From NCBI GenBank assembly GCA_050303615.1, contig JBNLCC010000119.1, forward strand, positions 1-64,000: a DNA stretch of 64,000 nt, given 5' to 3'. Of the stretch, positions 27,698 to 36,951 are shown one piece after another (position 1 is the stretch's first letter; each line of letters opens with the position of its first letter). The notes beneath the pieces are model-generated. The model saw nothing but the letters and a program-made list of their open reading frames with translations. It did no database searches and was not told the origin of the DNA. The DNA is from CAZDXJ01 sp050303615 (lineage in GTDB: Bacteria > Pseudomonadota > Gammaproteobacteria > Methylococcales > Methylomonadaceae). The position numbers and the translations under genes are program-made.

Positions 27698-28242
27698 TAT
27701 AAATATGACCGGATCACAGCGTCCATATTTCCCTGGGCCCGCATAATTAAGTCACAGACTTCCCTGACAGCGCCCTGGCCGCCAGGCAGGCAAGTGCACC
27801 ATTGCACGTAGTCTTTAACCGCAAAATTGGCATCATGAACTGCAATTGACAAACCGACTCGACTCAATACCGGCAAATCAAGCAGATCATCGCCAACAAA
27901 GGCAACCTGTTCCTTATCAACAGCCAAAGCCTGCAAGAGTTCTTCAAAAGCCGCCAGTTTATTTTGCTGTCCTTGAAAAACATATTCAATACCCAAATTC
28001 TTCATTCTCAACGCCACTGAGTCGGATTTTCTACCGGAAATTACCGCAACTTCGACACCGGTTTGACGCAACAGCTTAATTCCGTGACCGTCTCTGGCAT
28101 GAAATGACTTATACTCTTTGCCCCGATCATCAAAAAAAAGCTTACCGTCAGTCAGCACACCATCAACATCCAATATCAGTAATTTTATTTTTTTCGCTTT
28201 GTCAATGATCTGCTGCATTGTTAATGTTCGTTTTTGATTCAT
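27697..28242 (-). CDS. kdsC: KDO-8-phosphate phosphatase
   Basis: A 181-residue HAD phosphatase that makes free KDO for lipopolysaccharide. The catalytic motif LLILDVDGVLTDG (about 21-33) holds the nucleophile Asp and the general acid, and GDDLLDLPVL is motif IV. It has the C0 subclass form without a cap domain, as in KdsC. Gene order kdsD-kdsC-lptC is the usual one. Confidence 0.95.
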   Translation of the reverse strand: MNQKRTLTMQQIIDKAKKIKLLILDVDGVLTDGKLFFDDRGKEYKSFHARDGHGIKLLRQTGVEVAVISGRKSDSVALRMKNLGIEYVFQGQQNKLAAFEELLQALAVDKEQVAFVGDDLLDLPVLSRVGLSIAVHDANFAVKDYVQWCTCLPGGQGAVREVCDLIMRAQGNMDAVIRSYL

Positions 28243-28295
28243 TTATGCTGCTTGGTATTAAACACCGCCGCCATCACAGAATTACATTAGGGTAC

Positions 28296-29267
28296 TCAAA
28301 TGATACCGGCATTAATCAAATCATGCATATTCAGAGCGCCTATCACACATTGCGCATCATCCACCACCAATAACGCATTGATTTTTTTTTCCTGCATAAT
28401 TTGCATCGCTTCGGCAGCCAGCGTTTGTTCCGAGATGACCGTGCAATTGCGGGTCATTACTTCCGAAATGACGGTATGTTGAAAATCCAAATTTTTTTCC
28501 AGCATGCGGCGTAAATCGCCATCGGTAAAGATTCCTACCACCCTCGATTGTTGATCGACAACAGCGGTCATGCCCAATTTCTTTTCTGTCATTTCCATCA
28601 AGGCATCTTTCAACATTGCCGTCTCGAACACAGCGGGTATTCCGGCTCCGGTATGCATCAAGTCGTCCACCACCAGCAATAACCGTTTTCCCAAGCTACC
28701 GCCCGGATGCGAAAGCGCAAAATCATGTTGCGTAAATCCCCTCGCCTCAAGCAGCGAAACAGCCAAAGCATCCCCCATCACCAAGGCCGCAGTGGTACTT
28801 GAGGTGGGAGCAAGACCTAAGGGGCAGGCTTCCTGCTCCACACCGACATCAATATGCACTGTAGAAAATCCGGCTAGTGCCGAATCAGGATTGCCTGTCA
28901 TCGCTATCAACGCCACCCCCAGACGCTTGATGATCGGCAATATGGTTAACAACTCAGTGGTTTCCCCGGAGTTGGACAAAGCCAAAACCACATCCTGGGT
29001 CGTTATCATACCCAGATCACCATGACTGGCTTCGCCCGGATGCACAAAAAAAGCGGGTGTTCCGGTGCTCGCCAAAGTAGCGGCTATTTTACCGCCTATG
29101 TGCCCCGATTTGCCCATCCCGGTTACAACCACCCGGCCTTTACATGAAAGCATCAATTGGCAGGCGGCAACAAAATTCTCATTGATTCGTTCCGCAAGCG
29201 CAATAACCGACCGGGACTCCAAATCGATCACCGTTAACGCGGATTGCTGCAGACTATGTTTATTCAT
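28296..29267 (-). CDS. kdsD: Arabinose-5-phosphate isomerase
   Basis: A 323-residue enzyme with an SIS domain (about 35-170; VVVTGMGKSGHIGGKIAATL) and two CBS motifs (about 200-320). It converts ribulose-5-phosphate to arabinose-5-phosphate for KDO synthesis. The ATG at 29267 fits the family N-terminus; earlier start codons in frame overlap the antiporter gene and lack support. Confidence 0.95.
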   Translation of the reverse strand: MNKHSLQQSALTVIDLESRSVIALAERINENFVAACQLMLSCKGRVVVTGMGKSGHIGGKIAATLASTGTPAFFVHPGEASHGDLGMITTQDVVLALSNSGETTELLTILPIIKRLGVALIAMTGNPDSALAGFSTVHIDVGVEQEACPLGLAPTSSTTAALVMGDALAVSLLEARGFTQHDFALSHPGGSLGKRLLLVVDDLMHTGAGIPAVFETAMLKDALMEMTEKKLGMTAVVDQQSRVVGIFTDGDLRRMLEKNLDFQHTVISEVMTRNCTVISEQTLAAEAMQIMQEKKINALLVVDDAQCVIGALNMHDLINAGII

Positions 29268-29284
29268 TAGGTAAGCCTTTAACA

Positions 29285-30262
29285 CTAAGTATGCTGCACG
29301 GCGCTTTGATAAACGACCCATTGATAGGCACAATAGCAAATCAACAAAATAAGTCCTTCCCAACGGCAAATTCTGGCGTTACCGCGAAATCCGTAACCGA
29401 GTATAAATAACAGCGCTGTCAACCCCAACATGACTGGAAAATCCCGTTCGACAACGTTGATATTGAGTACCCCGGGAGCAATAATTCCTGGCAGTGAATA
29501 AACTGCCAGCAAATTATACATATTCGAGCCGATAATATTGCCGATCGCCAAATCATCTTCTTTCTTCAAGACACTGGCAATCGACGCAGCTAATTCCGGT
29601 AAACTGGTTCCCAGGGCAACAATGGTCAAACCGATCACCAGATCGCTGACACCGAAATATTCAGCAATATTTACCGCCCCCCACACCAGCGCCCTTGAAC
29701 TGAGCAGCAAGCCGGCCAGCCCCACAAAAAAATAAACCCATGCTTTTGTATGTGATAGTAATTCAGGAAGTTCGTCTTCCACCTCCCTGCTGAAAGGGTC
29801 GGTCTTCGATGCCTGTCTGGCGCTGCGAATCAACCACCACAAAAATATCACCAAGCCGGCCAACATAAGCAAACCATCAATGACATCCAAACCGTAATCG
29901 TACACAGCCAACGCATAGCAGAAAATACTGGCAGTCATTAAAACGGGCAATTCCCTTTTGAGCATTTTTGAATGGACTGCAATCGGCGCAACCAAGGCGG
30001 TACAGCCGAGAATCAGGCCAATATTAGCAATATTGGAGCCCAAAGCATTTCCTACGGCAAGCCCGGTTTTACCCTGCCAGGAAGCAAACGCCGAGACAAG
30101 AATTTCCGGGGCAGAGGTACCGAATCCGACAATAGTCAATCCGATAAGCAGCGAAGAAACGCCGTAATTTCTTGCAATCGATGCCGTTCCGATAACAAAA
30201 CGATCGGCTGAATAGACCAATATCACTAACCCAGCTAATAATGCTGATAAATTGACCCACAT
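29285..30262 (-). CDS. Calcium/sodium antiporter (YrbG-like, CaCA family)
   Basis: A 325-residue antiporter with ten predicted membrane helices in two inverted halves. The alpha repeats are visible as GLTIVGFGTSAPEI in the first half and GLTIVALGTSLPEL in the second, the ion-binding sites of the family. It lies just upstream of kdsD, as YrbG does in E. coli. The ATG at 30262 is preferred to a TTG five codons earlier, because MWVNLSALLAGL matches the usual N-terminus. Confidence 0.92.
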   Translation of the reverse strand: MWVNLSALLAGLVILVYSADRFVIGTASIARNYGVSSLLIGLTIVGFGTSAPEILVSAFASWQGKTGLAVGNALGSNIANIGLILGCTALVAPIAVHSKMLKRELPVLMTASIFCYALAVYDYGLDVIDGLLMLAGLVIFLWWLIRSARQASKTDPFSREVEDELPELLSHTKAWVYFFVGLAGLLLSSRALVWGAVNIAEYFGVSDLVIGLTIVALGTSLPELAASIASVLKKEDDLAIGNIIGSNMYNLLAVYSLPGIIAPGVLNINVVERDFPVMLGLTALLFILGYGFRGNARICRWEGLILLICYCAYQWVVYQSAVQHT

Positions 30263-30654
30263 AATTTTCTGGTTCAAAAACTGCTTATTATGCCATGTTC
30301 CACTAATTTTTGTCGCGGCGATAAAATGGTAAATAGTAAAAAATGAGTTGCTGATTTGTCGTGTCCGGCATCAAATTTCAATTTTTTCGTTCTCTTCGCT
30401 TTATTTGCGGCGAGGAGAGCAGAGCACGGAAATTCGATGCATGGGGAAGGAGGTAGAACGGCCCTGCGAATCAGTTGAATACAGAACTATTATGACGGTT
30501 TGTGAAACAAAAGTTATATGACATGAAACAGCAAAAGTCAGCGACTACTTTGCCGTTTTGATTATCAATTGACTAACGAAACGGAAAAAAGAAATTAAAA
30601 ACAAACTGAACTGCTGCGCAAACGCCGATATTAATCTTTCCCTTACAAACGAGT
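30263..30654. other. Gene-free stretch
   Basis: About 390 bases between the 5' end of the antiporter gene and the 3' end of the SLATT-like gene, both on the minus strand. It should hold the promoter of the antiporter-kds-lpt-rpoN operon. I see a weak stem (CTCTTCGC with GCGAGGAG near 30395-30415) but no clear -35/-10 pair, terminator or coding frame. Confidence 0.4.
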
Positions 30655-31215
30655 TTAATCGGTTGAATGGGGCTGCGCCTCAGCATGCAAATCGTTCTTT
30701 TCCTCCAACTCGGGATGTCTTTTTCCCGAAGCCGCCTCGTTCCCTTGGATTTCCGCCTGAGATTCCGTCTGCTTTTCGTCTTTTGAAACACTGGGAGCTT
30801 CCAAATTCAACTCGTCCCAACGGTCACGTAGTTTGTCACACCATGCGGCCAGCATGGTTTCATCCTTGGGAGGGAAAGCCAACAACTGATCCAATGAATG
30901 GTGCAGCGACTGATAACGTGCACTGGCATTACGATGGTTTTCAGCCTGTTCCGAATATTTTAGAAACGTCTGCAAAGAACTTAAAATAGCGCCTAACAAC
31001 AGCAACATTCCGGCTATCATTTTCACCCAAAAATCCGGATTGTGAGTAATTGTAAAAAAAATGTAACTGGCAACAGACATCGAAATCAAGATTACCGGAA
31101 TGCCTAATATATGGTTCATCCGCCGTATCGAAATGGAACGCATATAATGTGAATTCAGCAATATACCAAGCTCATGACGCCACGTCTGTAGCAAATGTTT
31201 TTGTTCAATTTTCAT
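30655..31215 (-). CDS. Two-helix membrane protein resembling SLATT domain proteins
   Basis: A 186-residue protein. An N-terminal helical stretch (WRHELGILLNSHYMRS) precedes two close transmembrane helices (about 38-58 and 64-84). A cytoplasmic helix with SEQAENHRNASARYQSLHH follows, which is the pattern of SLATT domains (SMODS/SLOG-associating 2TM effectors, proposed pore formers). The last 50 residues are polar and probably disordered. The ATG at 31215 is favoured by GAGG eight bases upstream. No nucleotide-sensing partner (SLOG, SMODS) is next to it, so a defence role is not supported by context. Confidence 0.6.
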   Translation of the reverse strand: MKIEQKHLLQTWRHELGILLNSHYMRSISIRRMNHILGIPVILISMSVASYIFFTITHNPDFWVKMIAGMLLLLGAILSSLQTFLKYSEQAENHRNASARYQSLHHSLDQLLAFPPKDETMLAAWCDKLRDRWDELNLEAPSVSKDEKQTESQAEIQGNEAASGKRHPELEEKNDLHAEAQPHSTD

Positions 31216-31301
31216 AGCCATTGCCTCAAAGGTTAATTACAGCGAAAAAAAGCCGGCAAAGACTTATTATCAGTGACGGCTTGTGGTTGATAGCTAAAGC
31301 A

Positions 31302-31607
31302 CTATTTTAAATATCGGCGGCTGCATGAATTTTTTATTTCAGTCCCCGCTGCCTCGCTTTCCACACCTGGAAGAAATGTCAAAAGGCACTGATTATACCG
31401 CCGTTTATTCTTAGATGGCGGAATCATGTTAAGATAAGTTTCTCTGCATATCCGAGTAATTTCACTAGTGACCCAATCATATTTCACTCCCTGCAGGTTT
31501 TCCAATACGCATTGATCGTATTCATAGTTACTGTCAGCCGGGGATTGCCCGCTCGGCGAGAATAATAAAATAACCATTACCAAGTTAAAAACCATAGAAT
31601 ATCTCAT
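31302..31607 (-). CDS. Small secreted protein with a duplicated two-cysteine motif
   Basis: A 101-residue protein with an N-terminal hydrophobic signal (about 5-20). The mature part is two copies of one ~30-residue unit: Tyr30-Leu59 and Tyr71-Leu100. Each has Y-[DN]-Q-C, a G-V turn, E-I and C-x-R-x-Y-L, with the two cysteines 21 positions apart (33/54 and 74/95), so each unit probably forms one disulfide. I do not recognise a named family with certainty. It is 86 bases upstream of the SLATT-like gene on the same strand and may be co-transcribed. Confidence 0.65.
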   Translation of the reverse strand: MRYSMVFNLVMVILLFSPSGQSPADSNYEYDQCVLENLQGVKYDWVTSEITRICRETYLNMIPPSKNKRRYNQCLLTFLPGVESEAAGTEIKNSCSRRYLK

Positions 31608-31880
31608 AGTTTTGCCTTCAGTGGTTTGCGTACGAAAATGACAGCTTTAGCTATCGAAAAGATAAACGTTTAGACACATTCTGTAATATATGTCAAGCGT
31701 AGGTAATTTAGATACGGAATGCAAGATAATGCATAAAAAAGTGAAGATTTTTTTAATCGTTCATAAAAATATCGTGTGTTGCTTGCGCGACTCTCATAAT
31801 CGCCGGCGCATAGTGAACCGACAATTAATATCGGAGTTTTCTATTGACTACCCTTTCTTAGGATACCATTCCGCACAAGA

Positions 31881-32852
31881 TCAATAAATATGTCCAGTAT
31901 CTGAATTGAGCTGTTGTCCTATTTTGACGCGTTCCAGAGGTGACGAAGGAATTTCGCCGATTTCTTCGATTTTCTGCAGCAACGGCAATAGTCCCTGTTT
32001 GTTGGCCAATTGAATACTTAACCCGGGCCGGGCATTGATCTCGAGCATCAGCGGTCCTAATGTTGAATCAAGCACAATATCAACACCGATATAATCCATT
32101 GAAACCAGCTCTTTACACCGGGCAGACAACAACAGAATATTTTCCCAGTAGGGAATTTCAAGATTCGTAATGGTATTGCCCGAATCCGGGTGTTCATCGA
32201 CAATTTGGTTATGCCAGACGCCGTTTAAAGTTTGACCGCCGGCGAGATTAATGCCCGCGCCTATCGCACCTTGATGCAGATTGGCTTTCCCGTCGGACAT
32301 TCTGGTAGGCAATCTCAGCATCGACATTAACGGTATGCCTTTAAACACAATGGTACGTATATCCGGGACACCCTGATAGCTTACCTGTTCAAATACCGGG
32401 TCAAAATTAACCCGGTATTCAATCAGCGCCTTGTCCGGTTGACCGCCCAGGCTGTACATACCGCTCAGTATATTGGATATATGATGTCCTATCTCCGCTT
32501 GCGTCATTAAAACGCCGTTTAATTTACGGTAGCGCCCCTTGCTCCGCCCCTTGATAATCAGAATTCCTTCTCCGCCACTGCCATGGGCCGGTTTAATTGC
32601 AAAATCCTGACGGGTGTCGAGTATATCGGCTAACTGACCGACCTGGTATTCACTGTCGATGACCGCGTAAAGCTCGGGAACGGCAATACCTGCATCTATC
32701 GCCAGTTGCTTGGTAAGCAATTTATCGTCTACAAGCGGGTAATATTTCCTTGAATTGTAGCGCAAAATATACCCGCCGTTGCGCTGATTCATGCCCAAAA
32801 ACCCCAATTCGCGCAACCTCCGGAAGGGTAATAAATAATTCATCCAGTTCAT
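31881..32852 (-). CDS. RimK-like ATP-grasp ligase (alpha-L-glutamate ligase-like)
   Basis: A 323-residue ATP-grasp protein of the alpha-L-glutamate ligase-like group. FAIKPAHGSGGEGILIIKGR (about 104-123) is the nucleotide-binding glycine loop, and the C-terminal GPLMLEINARPGLSIQLAN holds the Mg2+-binding Glu and Asn. RimK-type enzymes add amino acids to peptides or cofactors; the acceptor here is unknown. The ATG at 32852 follows the upstream membrane-protein gene by seven bases. Retropepsin-like protease, transglutaminase-like membrane protein and this ligase form a recurring gene trio. Confidence 0.85.
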   Translation of the reverse strand: MNWMNYLLPFRRLRELGFLGMNQRNGGYILRYNSRKYYPLVDDKLLTKQLAIDAGIAVPELYAVIDSEYQVGQLADILDTRQDFAIKPAHGSGGEGILIIKGRSKGRYRKLNGVLMTQAEIGHHISNILSGMYSLGGQPDKALIEYRVNFDPVFEQVSYQGVPDIRTIVFKGIPLMSMLRLPTRMSDGKANLHQGAIGAGINLAGGQTLNGVWHNQIVDEHPDSGNTITNLEIPYWENILLLSARCKELVSMDYIGVDIVLDSTLGPLMLEINARPGLSIQLANKQGLLPLLQKIEEIGEIPSSPLERVKIGQQLNSDTGHIY

Positions 32853-32859
32853 CAATCCA

Positions 32860-34380
32860 TCACTCTTTCAGCATCCCCCTAAAGCGCCACAGTTCGGTCA
32901 GGCGGTAACCCGTATAACGTCCTAACAACAAGGTAAAGGCGAGCAGTGCAAGTAATAATTCGGGAAAGACGAATATCAGGTGTTCAAGATACTCATTGCT
33001 CATCAGCAAATAACCGAACGAAGCGATAAACAGCGTGCCGATCCCTTGCTGGATAGCTTCCCCAGGGCCGCGCTCCTCCCAAACCAGTGACATTCGCTCG
33101 ATGGTCATGGCCATAATGACCATTGGGAACAGGGCGACCGATAACCCCCGGTATATGCCCAATTTATGACTTAACAGGCTGACCAGCAGCATCAGTAAAA
33201 TCACAATAATCAGTACCGCTGCCAAACGGGGTACTAACAGCAGTTGCAGATATTCCAGATAAAAGCGCAACATCAAGCCGAACACAATAATTAAACTGAA
33301 TAAGACCAATCCCCATGCCAATTCCGTTTCGCGGAATGCCAAGGCAATCAAAATAGGCATAAACGTACCTATACTTTTGATACCGACCACGTTGCGCAAG
33401 ATCACGATCAATAAAGCACCCAACGGTATCATCAACAATACTCTATAAACGTTTTGGGTTTGCACCGGTAAGTTGAATAATGAGAATTCCATGATCCTTG
33501 AATTGATTCTATTGGCGCGTTGTTGGGCAACGACGGTCACGTCCTGATATTGTTTATAAACGGAAAATTCCACTTTTCCCGCTTTCCCGCCGGCAACGGT
33601 CAATAACGGTTGATCTCCGGTATGCCAAATCAGCGCATCGTCCGGAAAACCGATATCACCGGTATTGGGATCAAACGTAAGCCATTTGTCCCCATCATAA
33701 ACCTGCAGCCAAGGCGTCAGTTTTCCGTGCCGAATACCGTCTTTTAGAATGAGTATGGCTACCTGTCTTGCCGGAATCCGGGCGCCCTGTAAAATGCTGA
33801 TGATTCGCTCAACCCAAAGCTCCGGTTTGTCGGCTCCTTCGCGCAGCAGTTGGATATTATCATCAGGACTGGCGCTATTCAGACGCAACAATAATTCATG
33901 GGTAAATGACTTGGTATCTGCCGATTTTCTGCGTACTTCGTCCAATAAGGCATTGACCACCGTCTGCATCATTTCAGGATATTGTTTCTTGGCAGGAAAG
34001 CTAACCTTTGCCACCGGTTTGGCTTGCTGATCGTCGGGACTTAATTGCATACGGTAATATAATACTTGAGAACCGTGCGGGCGGCGTAATGCCCATTGCA
34101 CGGAACGACCTTGTTCATCTTCGTCCAAAGTCAAACCGTACCGGCCCGAAACGAAATCTTCATCTAGGATCATAAAACCGCTCGGTTTTTTCGGCAAAGC
34201 AAAATCGATTTTAGCCGGACCTTTGGTCGGTTTATAGGAGATTCTGGCCTCTACGGTCCAAACCTGGGTCTGCTCAGCCGGCAGCAACGGCAGCTTTAAT
34301 TCGCTGACTTTGTAATAACACAAAACACTACTTAGCAGTATTAAAGCCGAAGCTAAAATTTTTACATGTAAATTCTTCAA
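32860..34380 (-). CDS. Membrane protein with inactive-transglutaminase-like and 7TM domains
   Basis: A 506-residue protein. After an N-terminal membrane anchor (about 5-25) comes a periplasmic region (about 30-260) resembling a transglutaminase-like domain. Six to seven transmembrane helices follow (about 290-500), as in the UUP1/7TM-containing family that occurs with RimK-like ligases. The family is usually labelled as an inactive transglutaminase because the Cys-His-Asp triad is absent. The only available start is a TTG at 34380, with AAGAG upstream; the next Met is about 70 codons in. Function unknown; acting on a peptide substrate of the neighbouring ligase is an inference. Confidence 0.75.
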   Translation of the reverse strand: MKNLHVKILASALILLSSVLCYYKVSELKLPLLPAEQTQVWTVEARISYKPTKGPAKIDFALPKKPSGFMILDEDFVSGRYGLTLDEDEQGRSVQWALRRPHGSQVLYYRMQLSPDDQQAKPVAKVSFPAKKQYPEMMQTVVNALLDEVRRKSADTKSFTHELLLRLNSASPDDNIQLLREGADKPELWVERIISILQGARIPARQVAILILKDGIRHGKLTPWLQVYDGDKWLTFDPNTGDIGFPDDALIWHTGDQPLLTVAGGKAGKVEFSVYKQYQDVTVVAQQRANRINSRIMEFSLFNLPVQTQNVYRVLLMIPLGALLIVILRNVVGIKSIGTFMPILIALAFRETELAWGLVLFSLIIVFGLMLRFYLEYLQLLLVPRLAAVLIIVILLMLLVSLLSHKLGIYRGLSVALFPMVIMAMTIERMSLVWEERGPGEAIQQGIGTLFIASFGYLLMSNEYLEHLIFVFPELLLALLAFTLLLGRYTGYRLTELWRFRGMLKE

Positions 34381-34433
34381 ATCGGATACTCTTTATGTCT
34401 GCTGCAAACTACTTTGACAGGGTATTTTTTTCA

Positions 34434-34991
34434 TTAGGGTTTTTTATGCTGTAGTTTGGTGGCGGGATCATTGCAGGCGCCTTCTTTATGCTTATCGCTG
34501 TGCATAAATACAGATGAAGAATCAACCATGATATTATTTTGTAAAAACCGCCGCCCTAAAAGAACAGGATAATTGAAATTACTCCTGTCAGCCAGGGTAA
34601 ATTCAGTTTTGTAGTAATGTCCGTCAATACAAAACGCTAATTCCACGACAGGGCGAATTACCGCAGGAAGGTTGTGGCGTTTTATCGATGTATTTCTAAG
34701 CAACGGGACTTCTATTCTGTGTTCCGCGCCTTTTTTTTTGCCCGACGGCAAAGTAAATTTAACCCATTCATCACCGTCACGCTCGAACCTTTCAATTTTC
34801 TCGGCATGTATTGAAGAGGTTTTGGCACCGGTATCGAGTTTTGCCCTAAGTCGGATCTGCCACGGCGATAAAACCACCGATTCCAACCATCCGGTAATTA
34901 AGATTTGCTTCCCGTGTTCTGCGCCGACAGCTGTCGGGATCCAAAAAAATAACGATAATATATTAATAAGCAAAGAAAATTTTCGTTTCAT
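34434..34991 (-). CDS. Retropepsin-like aspartic protease (PF05618 type)
   Basis: A 185-residue protein with a signal peptide (about 1-23, ending AVGA). The core has the retropepsin active-site motif KLDTGAKTSSIHA (Asp53-Thr-Gly-Ala), and NFNYPVLLGRRFL is the family's second conserved strand. Proteins of this type were first labelled ATP-dependent zinc proteases, but the DTGA motif indicates an aspartic protease fold. It is probably periplasmic and the first gene of the three-gene set with the transglutaminase-like membrane protein and the RimK-like ligase. Confidence 0.85.
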   Translation of the reverse strand: MKRKFSLLINILSLFFWIPTAVGAEHGKQILITGWLESVVLSPWQIRLRAKLDTGAKTSSIHAEKIERFERDGDEWVKFTLPSGKKKGAEHRIEVPLLRNTSIKRHNLPAVIRPVVELAFCIDGHYYKTEFTLADRSNFNYPVLLGRRFLQNNIMVDSSSVFMHSDKHKEGACNDPATKLQHKKP

Positions 34992-35332
34992 AATTTTGTT
35001 ACGTTTCTCTCCAAATAATTTTCATTTGTCATAAGCTGTTTTTATGCTAACCCGGACTGTTTCAGTGCTGAATGCAGCGTCATAACATAAATACGTTGAA
35101 GCATAGATTAAACATGCCGTTTTTGATATAAGCAAGCAGATAAAGTTGCCAAAATTTTTCTGCAGCCTGGTTCAACTCATTGGGAACCAGTGGCAAAAAA
35201 GCGTTGCCGCGCTGCCGGATCCCAAAGTTCACTGGATAACTAATAACTGCCCCGACACATAATATATTGACTTTCCCGTCTCCAGTCATAGAAAATAGTC
35301 TGTTTTAACTCCCGGCATGTGCTCTGGATCAC
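34992..35332. other. Gene-free stretch between divergent genes
   Basis: A 341-base region between the protease gene (minus) and mlaF (plus). It should hold both promoters. I see no clear promoter hexamer pair, hairpin or repeat. A 69-codon minus-strand frame at 35080-35289 has no ribosome site or motif and is not called. Confidence 0.4.
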
Positions 35333-36157
35333 ATGGATAAATGCGTCCCGAATAGTCAAAATATCGTTACCATCCGAGATCTGACGTTTTCTCGCGGCAA
35401 CAATAAAATCTTCGACAATGTTTCCCTGCAGATTCAACGCGGCAAAATTACCGCGATTATGGGACCAAGCGGAACCGGTAAAACCACTTTGCTTAAATTG
35501 ATCGGCGGTCAGCTTTATCCCGAACATGGCAGTGTCATTGTCAATGGCCTGGATGTCCATAAATTGCGTTTAAAAAATTTGTATAAATTACGTAAACGCA
35601 TCGGCATGTTATTTCAAAGCGGTGCGTTATTTACCGATATGAGCGTTTACGACAATGTTGCGTTTCCATTGAGAGAGCATACCCGACTGCCTGAATCGAT
35701 GATCCGCACGCTGGTACTGATGAAATTACAAGCGGTAGGATTAAGGGGCGCGCGCAACCTTATGCCGAGTGAATTATCCGGCGGCATGGCCAGGCGGGTT
35801 GCGTTGGCGCGGGCAATCGCACTGGACCCGATGATGATCATGTACGACGAGCCGTTTACCGGACAGGACCCGATCTCAATGGGTGTTCTGGTCCATCTGA
35901 TCAAGACGTTAAATGCCACGCTCGGACTGACCAGTATTATCGTATCCCACGATGTCCAGGAAACAGCCGCTATCGCCGATTATATTTATGTGTTATCGGA
36001 AGGTAAAATTGTCGGCCAAGGCACACCGGAACAAATCAATCGCTCCGATTCGGAATGGGTCAAGCAATTCATGAACGGAACACCTGACGGTCCGGTATGC
36101 TTTCATTATTCCAGCGACAACTACATTGACGACCTTTTTGCGTCTGCAAAACGATAA
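35333..36157 (+). CDS. mlaF: Phospholipid transport ATPase MlaF
   Basis: A 274-residue ABC ATPase of the Mla system, which maintains outer-membrane lipid asymmetry by moving phospholipids between the membranes. Walker A GPSGTGKTT, signature LSGGMARRVALARAIA and Walker B MIMYDEPFTGQDP are intact. It is the first gene of mlaF-E-D-B. Confidence 0.95.
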   Translation: MDKCVPNSQNIVTIRDLTFSRGNNKIFDNVSLQIQRGKITAIMGPSGTGKTTLLKLIGGQLYPEHGSVIVNGLDVHKLRLKNLYKLRKRIGMLFQSGALFTDMSVYDNVAFPLREHTRLPESMIRTLVLMKLQAVGLRGARNLMPSELSGGMARRVALARAIALDPMMIMYDEPFTGQDPISMGVLVHLIKTLNATLGLTSIIVSHDVQETAAIADYIYVLSEGKIVGQGTPEQINRSDSEWVKQFMNGTPDGPVCFHYSSDNYIDDLFASAKR

Positions 36158-36167
36158 TATCAGCAAT

Positions 36168-36950
36168 ATGAACCAGTTACTGCAAACTCTGGGAAATTTC
36201 ACAATCAAGGCTTTTTCCAAAATCGGCCGCAGCACCTTTTTTTTATTTCATACATTAAGCGGCTTTAGTGATGTGCTGTTTCGCCCCGGACTTTTGCTGG
36301 TGCAAACCTATTCGGTAGGGGTGCTATCCTTTTTAATTATCACCATATCGGGAATGTTTGTCGGCATGGTGCTGGGTTTGCAGGGCTATTATACACTTTC
36401 CGATTTTGGTGCCGAAGAGGCGCTTGGCGTGATGGTAGCAGCTTCCCTAGTACGAGAACTGGGCCCTGTAGTCACGGCGCTGTTATTTGCCGGACGCGCA
36501 GGCTCCGCCTTAACTGCGGAAATTGGCTTAATGAAGGCAACCGAACAACTGTCCGGCATGGAAATGATAGCCGTTGACCCGGTTAAACGCATCATTGCCC
36601 CGCGCTTTTTTGCCGGATTTTTCTCTATGCCGCTGCTCGCCGCTTTGTTCAGTATGATCGGTATCCTTGGCGGACATATTGTCGGCGTCGGTTTGCTGGG
36701 TGTAGACGACGGCTCCTACTGGTCACAAATGCAGGACACAATCGATTTTGACGACGACATTCTCAACGGTATCATTAAAAGCATTGTGTTTGGATTTATC
36801 ACATCATGGATTGCCCTGTTTGAAGGTTATGATGCCACGCCGACGTCTGAAGGAGTCAGCCGCGCTACAACCCGCACCGTCGTTAATTCCGCTTTTGCCG
36901 TTTTAGGCCTTGATTTCCTGTTAACTGCGTTAATGTTCGGAGAAGATTAA
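36168..36950 (+). CDS. mlaE: Phospholipid transport permease MlaE
   Basis: A 260-residue permease, the same length as E. coli MlaE, with about five membrane helices. The MlaE/TGD1 family regions are visible, for example LVRELGPVVTALLFAGRAGS. The ATG at 36168 gives the usual N-terminus (MNQLLQTLGN); an earlier in-frame ATG lies inside mlaF. The gene ends one base before mlaD starts. Confidence 0.95.
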   Translation: MNQLLQTLGNFTIKAFSKIGRSTFFLFHTLSGFSDVLFRPGLLLVQTYSVGVLSFLIITISGMFVGMVLGLQGYYTLSDFGAEEALGVMVAASLVRELGPVVTALLFAGRAGSALTAEIGLMKATEQLSGMEMIAVDPVKRIIAPRFFAGFFSMPLLAALFSMIGILGGHIVGVGLLGVDDGSYWSQMQDTIDFDDDILNGIIKSIVFGFITSWIALFEGYDATPTSEGVSRATTRTVVNSAFAVLGLDFLLTALMFGED

Positions 36951-36951
36951 A

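Noticed and set aside
31690..31887. 65-codon plus-strand frame antisense to the end of the RimK-like gene
   Set aside because: No ribosome site or motif; its end overlaps a real gene on the other strand.
35080..35289. 69-codon minus-strand frame upstream of mlaF
   Set aside because: Lies in a region expected to hold promoters, has no start signal and no recognisable sequence.
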